DNA from: CCMP332 sp040218795 | Lineage (GTDB): Bacteria; Bacteroidota; Bacteroidia; Cytophagales; CCMP332 | Reading direction: 5' to 3' | Length of the DNA: 64,000 nucleotides | Assembly: GCA_040218795.1 (NCBI GenBank) | Contig: JAVJQT010000003.1 | Location: 62,001-126,000, forward strand | Part shown: positions 1 to 8,696 of the stretch, piece by piece | How positions within the stretch are numbered: the stretch's first letter is position 1 | How the letters are laid out: each line of letters begins with the position of its first letter | The notes under the pieces: model-generated | Told to the model about the DNA's origin: nothing | The model's database searches: none | Seen by the model: only the letters and a program-made list of their open reading frames with translations | Translations under genes and position numbers: made by a program

Positions 1-603
1 TACATTGGTTGATAAACCTGCAGCTTTAAGCACACTTTTTAAATTATGAAATATTTCTGAGCCCATTCTCATAGCATGAGTAAACGTTTCTGCACCAACG
101 GGCATTATCATGAATTCCTGGAAATCAATAGAATTATCGGCATGACTCCCTCCGTTGAGGATATTCATCATTGGCACAGGTAATATGTTTCCGTTTACCC
201 CTCCTATATATCTAAATAAGGGCAAGCCCGCTTCGAGCGCCGCTGCTTTTGCGGCGGCCAGAGATACTCCGAGTATGGCATTGGCACCAAGTTTACTTTT
301 GTTTTCTGTACCATCAAGACTAATCATAATTTGATCAATTAATGTTTGATCAAATATGTATTGACCTACTAATTCCTGAGCAATTTCGTTATTGACATTT
401 TCTACAGCATTAAGGACTCCTTTTCCCATATACTCCTTACCTCCATCTCTTAGTTCAACAGCTTCATGTACTCCCGTAGAAGCACCGGAAGGTACTGCAG
501 CTCTTCCCATATATCCACTGGATGTCATTACATCTACTTCAACGGTTGGGTTACCTCTTGAATCAAAAATTTGTCTTGCAAAAACACTTTCTATTATGCT
601 CAT
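1..603 (-). CDS. eno: Enolase (5' part; gene runs off the left edge)
   Basis: Enolase (2-phosphoglycerate to phosphoenolpyruvate, glycolysis, cytosol). Only the N-terminal 201 residues are present, about half of the usual 425-430. The translation from the ATG at 603 begins MSIIESVFARQIFDSRGNPT, the classic enolase opening. It continues with VPSGASTG, the mobile loop carrying the Mg-binding serine, and ends in the region PMMNILNGGSHADN, which holds a catalytic-loop histidine. It starts only 4 bp after the carA stop, so it is probably cotranscribed with carA. The identity is certain; the rest lies outside the window. Confidence 0.97.
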   Translation of the reverse strand, partial: MSIIESVFARQIFDSRGNPTVEVDVMTSSGYMGRAAVPSGASTGVHEAVELRDGGKEYMGKGVLNAVENVNNEIAQELVGQYIFDQTLIDQIMISLDGTENKSKLGANAILGVSLAAAKAAALEAGLPLFRYIGGVNGNILPVPMMNILNGGSHADNSIDFQEFMIMPVGAETFTHAMRMGSEIFHNLKSVLKAAGLSTNV

Positions 604-607
604 TTTT

Positions 608-1708
608 TTAATTTTTCATTAATTGAATAAAATCATCAAATAAATATCTTGAATCATGCGGACCGGGAGATGATTCAGGGTGGTATTGGACTGAAAAGGC
701 CGGTTTATTTTTTATTTTGATTCCTTCTATCGTTTGATCGTTCAAATTTATATGTGTGACTTGAACATCCGGAAATTTTTTTTCATCAAATGGTGCAACA
801 TTAAATCCGTGATTTTGACTTGTAATCTCAGATTTCCCTGTATTCAAATTTTTTACGGGGTGATTTAAACCTCTATGACCATGATGCATTTTGAATGTTT
901 CTAAGCCATTTGCCAAAGCCAGAATTTGATGCCCTAAACAAATTCCAAATAAAGGTTTTTCTTTTTCCAATATTAATTTGACTATTTCAACAGCGTATTT
1001 TGTACTGGCAGGATCACCCGGGCCATTTGAAATAAAATAACCGTGAGGATTAAAACTTTCCATTTCCTCAATTGATGTGTTAAATGGAAATACTTTCAAA
1101 TAACAATCTCGCTCCGATAACTGCCTTACAATATTTGTTTTTATACCCAGATCTAAAACAGCCACCCGGTATTTGGCTTTTTCGTTTCCCAATTCGTAAA
1201 TACTTTCGGTGGAGACTTTGGAGGATAACTCCAAACCTTCCATGGAGGGTACTTCTTTAAGCTGTTTTTTTAAATTTTCCACCGCCAGATTTTCAGAGGA
1301 GATGATACAATTCATTGCTCCTTTTGAGCGAATATGTCTTACCAATCCTCTTGTATCTACATTCGATATACCGACAATACCCGATTCACTCAAATATTTA
1401 TCAAGATCTATATCTGTGCTTTGTCTTGATTTTATTTCTGAAAACTCGTTGCATATCAATCCGGCAAATTTTATTGAATCAGACTCAACTTCATCTTTAT
1501 GAGCACCATAATTCCCAATATGCGCCGTGGTATTAATGATTATTTGACCAAAATAAGAGGGATCTGTATAAATTTCCTGATAACCGGTCATTCCGGTGTT
1601 AAAACATATTTCCCCAGCTGTGGTACCCTTTTTTCCAATACCAATTCCTTCCATGATGGTTCCGTCCTGAAGAATTAGCACTGCTTTCTGATTGTCCTTT
1701 CCGGTCAT
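608..1708 (-). CDS. carA: Carbamoyl-phosphate synthase small (glutaminase) subunit
   Basis: CarA hydrolyses glutamine and passes ammonia to CarB for carbamoyl phosphate, the precursor of pyrimidines and arginine. The 366 residues match the family length. Residues 1-150 are the CPSase small-chain domain. Residues 185-360 are a class I glutamine amidotransferase with the nucleophile Cys257 in GICLGHQ and the His343/Glu345 pair in YHPES. No carB is adjacent. Upstream lies the rplQ terminator, with only about 15 bp between its U-tract and the ATG, so the promoter is not obvious; a compact one or read-through is possible. It is followed by eno after 4 bp. Confidence 0.97.
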   Translation of the reverse strand: MTGKDNQKAVLILQDGTIMEGIGIGKKGTTAGEICFNTGMTGYQEIYTDPSYFGQIIINTTAHIGNYGAHKDEVESDSIKFAGLICNEFSEIKSRQSTDIDLDKYLSESGIVGISNVDTRGLVRHIRSKGAMNCIISSENLAVENLKKQLKEVPSMEGLELSSKVSTESIYELGNEKAKYRVAVLDLGIKTNIVRQLSERDCYLKVFPFNTSIEEMESFNPHGYFISNGPGDPASTKYAVEIVKLILEKEKPLFGICLGHQILALANGLETFKMHHGHRGLNHPVKNLNTGKSEITSQNHGFNVAPFDEKKFPDVQVTHINLNDQTIEGIKIKNKPAFSVQYHPESSPGPHDSRYLFDDFIQLMKN

Positions 1709-1722
1709 AATATTTTTGACAC

Positions 1723-1751
1723 AAAAAAAGGGATATTCATTGAATATCCCC
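1723..1751 (-). terminator. Rho-independent terminator after rplQ
   Basis: On the minus strand a perfect 9-bp stem, GGGATATTC/GAATATCCC with a 3-nt loop (1730-1750), is followed by seven T residues. It lies between the rplQ stop and the carA start and ends the long S10-spc-alpha ribosomal transcript. Confidence 0.88.
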
Positions 1752-1776
1752 TAAAGTTTTTATGATTTATGATATA

Positions 1777-2556
1777 TTATTTTTTATCACTTTCGTCTTT
1801 GGAATCGCTTGGAGAATTGTCTTCCTTTTTTGATTCTTCCTTTGATTCAGACTTTGCTTCAGCTTTGTCATCCACATTAGGCTCAGATTCTTTAGTTGAA
1901 TCTACATTTGCTTCTTTAGCCTGATCTTCAGTCTTCGATTCTGGTTCTGTTGATCCCTGAACTTCTTCCTTAGATTCAGATTTTGCTTCAGGCTTTACTT
2001 CAGTTTTTACTTCTGCATTGGGCTCAGCTTTCTCTGAAACTTTAGCTTCAGTTTTTACTTCTTTTTGTTCAGAAGTTTCTTTTTTAGCTTCAACTTTTTC
2101 AATGTTAGCCTCCTGCACCGCATCATCTTTCTTCTTACCACCTCTTCTACTTCTACGAGATTTCCCAGAAGATTTTGATGTGTCCTTTAACAAGTTATCG
2201 TTAAAGTCCACTAATTCAATGATGCACATATCCGCATTATCGCCGGCTCTGTTACCAACTTTAATGATTCTGGTATATCCACCTGGTCTTTCTGCTACTT
2301 TTCCAGCTACTACGGCAAATAATTCCTTGACAGTATCCTTATCCTGTAAGTGAGAAAATACAACTCGTCTTGAATGCGTTGTGTCCTCTTTGGATTTGTT
2401 GATGATAGGCTCGACATAACTTCTCAATGCCTTTGCCTTAGCAACAGTTGTAGATACTCTTTTATGCTTAATCAAAGAGGAAGCCATATTTGCAAGCATA
2501 GCTTTCCTATGTGCAGTAGTTCTACTTAAATGATTAAATTTTTTGCCGTGTCTCAT
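1777..2556 (-). CDS. rplQ: Ribosomal protein L17 with a long charged C-terminal tail
   Basis: L17 of the large subunit. Residues 1 to about 121 are an ordinary L17 (MRHGKKFNHLSRTTAHRKAM, then RVSTTVAKAKALR and a C-terminal beta region ending IIELVDFND). The next ~138 residues are not L17. A short basic patch (SGKSRRSRRGGKKK) leads into a low-complexity stretch made almost only of E, K, S, A, D, T and V with repeated KSESKEE/KTEAK-like units. Total length is 259, against about 120 in most bacteria. The reading frame is open throughout and ends just before a terminator, so this is a real extension and not a frameshift. Last gene of the alpha operon, 2 bp after rpoA. Confidence 0.95.
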   Translation of the reverse strand: MRHGKKFNHLSRTTAHRKAMLANMASSLIKHKRVSTTVAKAKALRSYVEPIINKSKEDTTHSRRVVFSHLQDKDTVKELFAVVAGKVAERPGGYTRIIKVGNRAGDNADMCIIELVDFNDNLLKDTSKSSGKSRRSRRGGKKKDDAVQEANIEKVEAKKETSEQKEVKTEAKVSEKAEPNAEVKTEVKPEAKSESKEEVQGSTEPESKTEDQAKEANVDSTKESEPNVDDKAEAKSESKEESKKEDNSPSDSKDESDKK

Positions 2557-2558
2557 TT

Positions 2559-3548
2559 TTATTCGTCGTCCAAATTGTATTTAGATAGGTCCATACCAAA
2601 TGTAAGACCTTTGTCAGCGATTAACTGCTCTAGTTCAGCCAATGATTTTTTACCGAAATTTCTAAATTTCATCATATCGGAAACTTCCAGAGAAGCCAAA
2701 TCGCCAAGTGATTTAACATTCGCTGCTTTAAGACAGTTATATGCTCTCACAGATAGATCGAGATCTGCAAGTGACGTTTTTAATAACTTTCTCATTTTGA
2801 GGATTTCCTCATCTACTGTTTCTTCTTCTTCAGGTTTTGCAGTATCAAGAGCAATTGTTTCCTTAGAGAAAAGCTGAAAATGATAAATCAATATTTTAGC
2901 TGCTTCCTGTAAAGCATCTTCAGGGTTTATCGATCCGTCAGTTTCGATATCCAAAATTAATTTTTCGTAATCTGTTTTCTGCTCAACCCTTGTGTTTTCT
3001 ACTTTGTACTTTACATTTTTGATTGGTGTAAAGATAGCATCAGTAGTGATGTAGCCTGCGACCTGTTCAGCCGGTTTGTTATCATCAGCAGCAACATAAC
3101 CTCTTCCCTTTTCAATAGTAAGTTCTAATTCCAAACTTACTTTGCTTTCCATATGACAAATGGTTTGCTCAGGATTTAAAATTTCAAAAGATGATGTAGC
3201 ACCGCTTAAATCACCTGCTTTTAATTCAGTTTTACCTGAAACCATCAATTTAATTTTTGTTTCCGGCTCATCAACTATCTTTTTAAACCTTACCATTTTA
3301 AGGTTAAGAATTATTTCGTTGACATCTTCAACAACGCCTTCTACAGTGGAGAATTCATGCAATACACCGGGAATTCTAATTCCGGTGATAGCATATCCTT
3401 CTAAAGATGAAAGAAGAATTCTTCTTAATGCGTTACCTATTGTTACACCATATCCCTTTTCAAGTGGTCGGAATTCAAATAATCCATGGAAATCAGTATT
3501 TTTTTCCATTACCACCTTTTCGGGCATTTGAAATGATATTAAAGCCAT
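2559..3548 (-). CDS. rpoA: RNA polymerase alpha subunit
   Basis: Alpha subunit of RNA polymerase: its dimer is the platform for beta and beta-prime, and its C-terminal domain contacts UP elements and activators. At 329 residues it has the normal length. The N-terminal assembly domain covers about 1-230 (FEPLEKGYG-type region and the LLSSLEGYAITGIRI core). An acidic linker around 240-255 (KPEEEETVDEE) leads to the helix-hairpin-helix alpha-CTD at about 260-325 (LDLSVRAYNCLK, then FGKKSLAEL). It sits between rpsD and rplQ as in other alpha operons. Confidence 0.98.
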   Translation of the reverse strand: MALISFQMPEKVVMEKNTDFHGLFEFRPLEKGYGVTIGNALRRILLSSLEGYAITGIRIPGVLHEFSTVEGVVEDVNEIILNLKMVRFKKIVDEPETKIKLMVSGKTELKAGDLSGATSSFEILNPEQTICHMESKVSLELELTIEKGRGYVAADDNKPAEQVAGYITTDAIFTPIKNVKYKVENTRVEQKTDYEKLILDIETDGSINPEDALQEAAKILIYHFQLFSKETIALDTAKPEEEETVDEEILKMRKLLKTSLADLDLSVRAYNCLKAANVKSLGDLASLEVSDMMKFRNFGKKSLAELEQLIADKGLTFGMDLSKYNLDDE

Positions 3549-3567
3549 AATAATGCTCTGTGTTTAA

Positions 3568-4170
3568 TTATTTAGAGTACAATTCAACTATTAGTTGTTC
3601 CTCGATATTTTCGGGAATTTCATCACGCTGAGGAAAGTTTACAAACTTTCCGGAGTGATTAACAGAATCCCATTCTAACCAGGAATAATTTTTTTGTGGT
3701 CTTCCTAAAGACTCGGTAACAGCTTCAAGCGATTTAGATTTTTCTCTTACAGAGATAACATCACCCGGTTTTACCGAATAAGAAGGAATATTGACAATAT
3801 GGTTATTTACCAATATGTGTTTATGCGATACAAGTTGTCTTCCTCCTCTTCGAGTCGGAGCAATTCCCAACCTGTAAACAACATTGTCTAATCTCGATTC
3901 CAGTAATTGCAAAAGATTTTCACCGGTAATTCCGTCTTTTCTGGCTGCTTTATGGAAGGCATTTGCAAATTGTTTTTCCAATACACCATAAATGTATTTG
4001 GCTTTTTGCTTTGCCATAAGCTGAATCGCATATTCCGATTGCTTACGTCTTCTGCCTTTACCATGCATTCCCGGAGGGTAGTTCTTTTTTGAAAGAGCCT
4101 TTGTATTTCCCTCAATCGGTTCTCCGTATCTTCTTGCAATTTTTGCTTTTGGTCCTGTGTATCTTGCCAT
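3568..4170 (-). CDS. rpsD: Ribosomal protein S4
   Basis: S4 is a primary 16S rRNA binder of the 30S subunit and in many bacteria an autoregulator of its operon. It has 200 residues, beginning MARYTGPKAKIARRYGEPIE, with an S4 RNA-binding domain at about 92-155 (RLDNVVYRLG, then HILVNNHIVNIPSY). The N-terminal segment lacks the four-cysteine zinc site found in C+ forms of S4. Placed between rpsK and rpoA as in other alpha operons. I saw no recognisable S4-binding pseudoknot, but the spacing to rpsK is only 11 bp. Confidence 0.98.
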   Translation of the reverse strand: MARYTGPKAKIARRYGEPIEGNTKALSKKNYPPGMHGKGRRRKQSEYAIQLMAKQKAKYIYGVLEKQFANAFHKAARKDGITGENLLQLLESRLDNVVYRLGIAPTRRGGRQLVSHKHILVNNHIVNIPSYSVKPGDVISVREKSKSLEAVTESLGRPQKNYSWLEWDSVNHSGKFVNFPQRDEIPENIEEQLIVELYSK

Positions 4171-4181
4171 TTAAATATCTT

Positions 4182-4574
4182 TTAGACTCTTCTTCTTTTT
4201 GGAGGTCTGCAACCATTGTGTGGCAATGGAGTCACATCTTTAATTGCAGTAATCTCGATTCCTGTATTTTGAACTGTTCTTATTGCAGATTCTCTTCCAG
4301 CACCCGGTCCTTTAACAAAAACCTCAGCCTTTCTCAAACCTAACTCATATGCAGTCTTGGCACATTCAGAAGCAGCAACCTGAGCTGCATATGGCGTATT
4401 CTTTTTCGATCCTTTGAATCCCATTTTACCTGCACTTGCCCAGGAGATCACCTGACCTGCAGTATTGGTTATCGAAATGATGATGTTGTTAAATGATGCT
4501 TTAATATGCACTTGGCCGATGGGCTCTACAACAACAACACGCTTTTTAGCTTTATCTTTTCTCTTTTCAGCCAT
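4182..4574 (-). CDS. rpsK: Ribosomal protein S11
   Basis: S11 forms the 30S platform close to the mRNA exit region. At 130 residues it is a normal full-length protein, with HIKASFNNIIISITN, GRESAIRT and the conserved C-terminal DVTPLPHNGCRPPKRRRV. It starts 8 bp after rpsM. Confidence 0.98.
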   Translation of the reverse strand: MAEKRKDKAKKRVVVVEPIGQVHIKASFNNIIISITNTAGQVISWASAGKMGFKGSKKNTPYAAQVAASECAKTAYELGLRKAEVFVKGPGAGRESAIRTVQNTGIEITAIKDVTPLPHNGCRPPKRRRV

Positions 4575-4582
4575 GTTAACTA

Positions 4583-4960
4583 TTATTTAGTTGCTTTCTT
4601 CTTATTAGCAACAGTCTTTCTTTTACCTTTTCTCGTACGACAGTTATTTTTCGTTCTCTGACCGCGAACCGGAAGTCCTCTTCTGTGTCTTAATCCTCTG
4701 TAACACCCAATGTCAAGTAATCTTTTAATATTGAGTTGAACTTCAGATTTTAATTCTCCTTCAGTTTTAAATTCATTGGCAATGATGTCACGAATGTTTT
4801 TTGCTTCATCATCAGTCCAATCCACTACTTTTTTATCTTTATCCACACCGGCTTTATCAAGTACTAATGCTGCTCGGCTGTTTCCTATACCAAAGATGTA
4901 AGTCAAACTAATGACTCCTCTCTTGTTATCCGGAATATCGACTCCTTGAATTCTGGCCAT
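4583..4960 (-). CDS. rpsM: Ribosomal protein S13
   Basis: S13 sits at the head of the 30S subunit and contacts tRNA and the 50S through bridge B1. It has 125 residues: ARIQGVDIPDNKRGVISLTY at the start, the helix-two-turn-helix DIGCYRGLRHRRGLPVRGQRT, and a basic tail (KGKRKTVANKKKATK). It starts 2 bp after the rpmJ stop. Confidence 0.98.
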   Translation of the reverse strand: MARIQGVDIPDNKRGVISLTYIFGIGNSRAALVLDKAGVDKDKKVVDWTDDEAKNIRDIIANEFKTEGELKSEVQLNIKRLLDIGCYRGLRHRRGLPVRGQRTKNNCRTRKGKRKTVANKKKATK

Positions 4961-4962
4961 AA

Positions 4963-5079
4963 TTAACCTTGTCTTTGTTTAAACTTTGGATTCTTTTTAT
5001 TTATGACGTACAAGCGCCCTTTTCTTCTTACAATTTTGCAATCCGCGCTTCTTTTTTTTACGGAGGCTTTTACTTTCAT
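4963..5079 (-). CDS. rpmJ: Ribosomal protein L36 (38 aa)
   Basis: A small gene of 38 codons plus stop. It reads MKVKASVKKRSADCKIVRRK, then GRLYVINKKNPKFKQRQG. It carries one Cys (C14) but lacks the C-x2-C...C-x4-H zinc ribbon of the C+ form, so it is the zinc-free C- type. It lies between infA and rpsM, 2 bp before rpsM, its standard position. Confidence 0.96.
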   Translation of the reverse strand: MKVKASVKKRSADCKIVRRKGRLYVINKKNPKFKQRQG

Positions 5080-5085
5080 AATATT

Positions 5086-5304
5086 TTATTTATAGCGATA
5101 AACTATTCTTCCTTTTGATAAATCATATGGAGACATCTCCAATTTAACTTTATCACCGGGTAATATTTTGATATAGTGCATTCTCATTTTCCCTGAAATA
5201 TGCGCAACTACCTGATGACCATTTTCTAGTTCAACTCTGAACATAGCATTTGATAATGCTTCTACAATTGTACCGTCTTGTTCTATGGACGCTTGTTTTG
5301 CCAT
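5086..5304 (-). CDS. infA: Translation initiation factor IF-1
   Basis: IF-1 binds the 30S A site during initiation. Its 72 residues are a single OB-fold S1 domain (EQDGTIVEALSNAMFRVELE, then HISGKMRMHYIKILPGDKV) of normal length. Its ATG overlaps the secY stop by one base (TAATG), so the two are translationally coupled. The map and adk genes often found between secY and infA are absent here. Confidence 0.98.
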   Translation of the reverse strand: MAKQASIEQDGTIVEALSNAMFRVELENGHQVVAHISGKMRMHYIKILPGDKVKLEMSPYDLSKGRIVYRYK

Positions 5305-6626
5305 TACGCTACTGCCATATTTTGAGTTCTACCTTTCATCTTTCCTGATTTCATCATTCCCTCATAATGTCTCATAAGGAGATAACTTTCAATTTGCTGA
5401 AGGGTATCTAAAATCACACCAACCATAATTAATAAAGATGTTCCACCATAAAACTGGCTAAACTCTCTACCTACTCCTGCAATACTCGCAAAGGCAGGAA
5501 GTATGGCTACAATTGCCAGGAATACAGATCCCGGAAATGTTACTCTGGTTAATATCGTATCAAGGAAGTTACTTGTGTCACGTCCAGGCTTAATACCCGG
5601 AATAAATCCACCGTTTCTCTTCATATCATCTGCTATCTGATTTGGATTTACCGTAATAGCCGTATAAAAGAAGGTAAATGCAATTATCAGGAATGCAAAA
5701 AGTAGGTTGTATTGCCAAGATGTGAAATCTGAAAATGTAGTTCCTATATAAACTGCAATGTCACTCTCATTGCTTTCAGCCCAAAATTGAGCAATCATTG
5801 CAGGCAAAAACATTAAAGACTGTGCAAAAATAATTGGCATTACACCACTGGAATTTACTTTTAGCGGAATAAACTGACGTTGTCCACCATATATCTTAGA
5901 CCCTAATACCTGCTTGGCATATTGAACCGGCACCCTTCTTACAGCCTGGGTCAACATTACAGTACCCATTACTACAAAAAACAATGCTAAAATTTCAAGT
6001 ATGAATAAAAGCGCGCCGCTCATTCCTTTGGTTGTAGCTTCAGCCAGAATGGCTCCGGGAAATCTCGAGATGATTCCAACCATTATTAACATAGAGATAC
6101 CATTTCCTATCCCCTTTTCAGTTATTCGCTCACCGATCCACATTGTGAAAATGGTACCGGCAGTTAAAATAATCATCGAGGAAATAGTAAAGAATGTTTG
6201 ATCTACCATAATAGCTTCAGCAGGAATTGTTGCTGTCACGTATCCTATAGATTGAAACAAGGTTATGGCTATTGTAAGCAATCGGGTAATTTGATTGATT
6301 TTTCTACGCCCTGATTCTCCTTCTTTTTGTAATTTCTGAAAATAAGGAACAGCAACTGTCAACAATTGCAATACAATTGAAGCTGAGATGTAAGGCATAA
6401 TACCCAATCCAAAAATAGAGGCATTGCTAAATGCTCCTCCCAGGAAAGTATCGAGTAATCCAAAGATTCCGGTTGCTTCTCCAGACAATTTATCTGGATT
6501 TACGCCTGGAAGAACAACAAATGATCCAAGTCTGAAAATAAGCAACAGTCCCAGAGTTGTTACAATTCTATTTCTTAGCTCCTCAATTGAGAAAATGTTC
6601 CTTATGGTAGTTATGAATTTCTTCAT
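5304..6626 (-). CDS. secY: Preprotein translocase channel subunit SecY
   Basis: SecY is the membrane channel of the Sec translocon with SecE (encoded here at 30.2-30.4 kb). The 440 residues contain about ten hydrophobic segments and the plug/pore region GIFGLLDTFLGGAFSNASIFGLGIMP near residue 55 (broken here: GIFGLLDTFLGG, then FGLGIMPYIS). The cytosolic loop GRRKINQITR and the late ribosome-contact segment IPGIKPGRDT are present. It overlaps rplO by 4 bp (ATGA) and infA by 1 bp. Confidence 0.98.
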   Translation of the reverse strand: MKKFITTIRNIFSIEELRNRIVTTLGLLLIFRLGSFVVLPGVNPDKLSGEATGIFGLLDTFLGGAFSNASIFGLGIMPYISASIVLQLLTVAVPYFQKLQKEGESGRRKINQITRLLTIAITLFQSIGYVTATIPAEAIMVDQTFFTISSMIILTAGTIFTMWIGERITEKGIGNGISMLIMVGIISRFPGAILAEATTKGMSGALLFILEILALFFVVMGTVMLTQAVRRVPVQYAKQVLGSKIYGGQRQFIPLKVNSSGVMPIIFAQSLMFLPAMIAQFWAESNESDIAVYIGTTFSDFTSWQYNLLFAFLIIAFTFFYTAITVNPNQIADDMKRNGGFIPGIKPGRDTSNFLDTILTRVTFPGSVFLAIVAILPAFASIAGVGREFSQFYGGTSLLIMVGVILDTLQQIESYLLMRHYEGMMKSGKMKGRTQNMAVA

Positions 6627-7072
6627 GAGATGACTGTGACTTTGCCTCCCGCTTTTTCAATTAATTCCTGTGCTTTTTTAGAGAACTTATGAGCGCTAAT
6701 ATTTAGTGCTTTGGCTAATTCTCCATCACCAAGAATTTTAACTTTATCTTTTTTACTTGCCAATCCGGAAGAAATCAAATTTTCAATTGTAACTTCTTTC
6801 CATTTATTTTTTTCAGCGAATTCACTTAAAGTGTCTAAATTGATCACGCGGTATTCAACTCTATTTGGATTTCTAAATCCAAATTTTGGTACCCTTCTTT
6901 GTAAAGGTTGCTGGCCACCTTCAAATCCAATTTTTCTAGAGTATCCGGATCTCGATTGTGCACCTTTATGACCACGCGTAGCTGTTCCACCTTTGCCAGA
7001 TCCCTGACCACGACCAACTCGCTTTGAATTTTTTATCGAACCTTTTGCAGGCTTTAAAGAGTGTAATTCCAT
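6623..7072 (-). CDS. rplO: Ribosomal protein L15
   Basis: L15 is a late-assembly protein of the 50S subunit. It has 149 residues with the typical glycine- and lysine-rich N-terminus (GRGQGSGKGGTATRGHKGAQ) and the globular C-terminal domain ending EKAGGKVTVI. Start ATG at 7072 overlaps the rpmD stop by one base; its stop overlaps secY by 4 bp. Confidence 0.98.
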   Translation of the reverse strand: MELHSLKPAKGSIKNSKRVGRGQGSGKGGTATRGHKGAQSRSGYSRKIGFEGGQQPLQRRVPKFGFRNPNRVEYRVINLDTLSEFAEKNKWKEVTIENLISSGLASKKDKVKILGDGELAKALNISAHKFSKKAQELIEKAGGKVTVIS

Positions 7073-7248
7073 TATTCTACAACTTTTACTAAGTGGTGAA
7101 CTTTACTTATCATGCCTTGAATCTGAGGAGTTAACTCAACTTCAACCTGACGATTTATCTTACCAAGACCCAATGCCTGGATTGTTTTCTTTTGGTAGCT
7201 AGGCCTGTTGATGGTACTTTTTAACTGTTGTATTTTAACTTTAGCCAT
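7072..7248 (-). CDS. rpmD: Ribosomal protein L30
   Basis: L30, 58 residues from the ATG at 7248: MAKVKIQQLKSTINRPSYQK, then QALGLGKINRQVEV. The frame stays open 17 codons further upstream, but those codons overlap rpsE and are not L30-like. The 58-aa start matches the family length and leaves a 4-bp gap to rpsE. The short form without the eukaryotic L7 extension is expected for bacteria. Confidence 0.95.
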   Translation of the reverse strand: MAKVKIQQLKSTINRPSYQKKTIQALGLGKINRQVEVELTPQIQGMISKVHHLVKVVE

Positions 7249-7252
7249 TTTC

Positions 7253-7771
7253 TTATCCGTTGAATACTTTTTCAAGTGAAATTCCTCTGTCTTGCGCAAT
7301 TGTATAAGGATCCCTCATATTCTCAAGCGCCTTAATGGTTGCTTTTACTACATTATGAGGATTAGATGAACCTTTGGATTTGGCCAAAACGTCTTTAACT
7401 CCTGCACTTTCCAGTACTGCACGCATTGCACCACCGGCTATAACTCCAGTACCTTCAGCCGCAGGCTTCATAAATACATGGCCACCGGAATAAGTCGCTT
7501 CCACATCATGTGGTATGGTTCCTTTAACTACGGGAACTCTTATAAGACTTTTCTTAGCATCATCAATACCCTTGCTGATTGCATCAGTTACTTCATTGGC
7601 TTTTCCCAATCCATATCCAACTACACCGTTTCCATCACCAACTACAACAATAGCCGCAAAACTGAATCGACGTCCACCTTTAACAACCTTAGCAACCCTT
7701 TTAATGGCCACTACCCTTTCGGTTAATTCAATTTCGCTTGCCTTAACAGCTTTTACGTTTCCTTGTATCAT
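7253..7771 (-). CDS. rpsE: Ribosomal protein S5
   Basis: S5 helps maintain decoding accuracy and 30S assembly. It has 172 residues: the double-stranded RNA-binding domain at about 15-80 (RVVAIKRVAKVVKGGRRFSF, VGDGNGVVGYGLGKA) and the C-terminal domain with GTGVIAGGAMRAVLE. Normal length and position, 5 bp after rplR. Confidence 0.98.
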   Translation of the reverse strand: MIQGNVKAVKASEIELTERVVAIKRVAKVVKGGRRFSFAAIVVVGDGNGVVGYGLGKANEVTDAISKGIDDAKKSLIRVPVVKGTIPHDVEATYSGGHVFMKPAAEGTGVIAGGAMRAVLESAGVKDVLAKSKGSSNPHNVVKATIKALENMRDPYTIAQDRGISLEKVFNG

Positions 7772-7776
7772 TCTAT

Positions 7777-8127
7777 TTAGAATTTTAAGCCACCTTCTCT
7801 TGCTCCAGCTGCTAAAGCTGCTACTCTTCCGTGGAATAAATATCCACCTCGGTCAAAGACCACAGATTCAATACCCGCTTCTTTTGCAACTTTTGCCAAT
7901 TCAAGACCAACTTTCTTGGCTATTTCTGTTTTATTTCCTTTATCGTCAAGACTTCTTGAAGTGAAAGAAGCCAATGTCTTTCCTTCGTTATCATTTATAA
8001 TTTGAGCGTAAATCTGCTTATTACTTCTGTAGACACTCAATCTTGGTCTCTCAGCAGTTCCACTGATTTTCGAACGAATACTCTTTCTGAGTCTTCTTCT
8101 TCGATTTAATTTCTTTATCTCGCTCAT
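7777..8127 (-). CDS. rplR: Ribosomal protein L18
   Basis: L18 binds 5S rRNA in the central protuberance. It has 116 residues with the basic N-terminus (KLNRRRRLRKSIRSKISGTA), RPRLSVYRSNKQIYAQIIND and the C-terminal FDRGGYLFHGRVAALAAGAR. Located between rplF and rpsE. Confidence 0.98.
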   Translation of the reverse strand: MSEIKKLNRRRRLRKSIRSKISGTAERPRLSVYRSNKQIYAQIINDNEGKTLASFTSRSLDDKGNKTEIAKKVGLELAKVAKEAGIESVVFDRGGYLFHGRVAALAAGAREGGLKF

Positions 8128-8135
8128 CTTACGAA

Positions 8136-8687
8136 TTATTTAGCAGCTGCTTTACCAGCTTTTCTTCTAATTTGTTCTCCCTTAAATCTAATTCCTTTGC
8201 CTTTATATGGCTCCACTTTACGCAACTCTCTAACTTTAGCCACAATCTGACCCAAAAGTTGCTTATCAAATGATTCCAATTTCAAAATAGGATTTTTACC
8301 TTTTTCGGCTGTCACTTCTGCTTTAACTTCCGGAGGAAGCACAAATAGAATATTGTGACTATAACCAAGACTAAAATCAATTTTACTTCCTGAAACCGCA
8401 GCTCTAAATCCAACCCCTACTAATTCCAATTCAGTACTAAAGCCTTTTTCCACACCTTCAACCATATTATTAATTAATGAACGATAAAGACCGTGCATTG
8501 CTTTATGGCGTTTCTGTTCAGTAGCTCGGCTGACAAGAAGTTCATTTCCTTCTTGCTTCACAGTAATTCCCGGATCTACTTGTTGCTTAAGCTCACCTTT
8601 TGGACCTTTTACTACAACGAGTCCATTGGTATTGCTTACCTGCACTGATTCCGGAACGACGATTGGTTGATTACCTATTCTTGACAT
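8136..8687 (-). CDS. rplF: Ribosomal protein L6
   Basis: L6 lies near the factor-binding centre of the 50S subunit. The 183 residues hold two L6 repeats, about 10-85 and 90-165, with the diagnostic C-terminal segment VEPYKGKGIRFKGEQIRRKA. Slightly basic alanine/lysine tail. Normal length and position, 9 bp after rpsH. Confidence 0.98.
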   Translation of the reverse strand: MSRIGNQPIVVPESVQVSNTNGLVVVKGPKGELKQQVDPGITVKQEGNELLVSRATEQKRHKAMHGLYRSLINNMVEGVEKGFSTELELVGVGFRAAVSGSKIDFSLGYSHNILFVLPPEVKAEVTAEKGKNPILKLESFDKQLLGQIVAKVRELRKVEPYKGKGIRFKGEQIRRKAGKAAAK

Positions 8688-8696
8688 CTTCTTTAA

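Noticed and set aside
4089..4343. Plus-strand frame opposite rpsD/rpsK
   Set aside because: Antisense shadow of the conserved ribosomal genes; no own signals.
7515..7964. Long plus frame opposite rpsE/rplR
   Set aside because: Hydrophobic by accident of antisense; both strands cannot be conserved proteins here.
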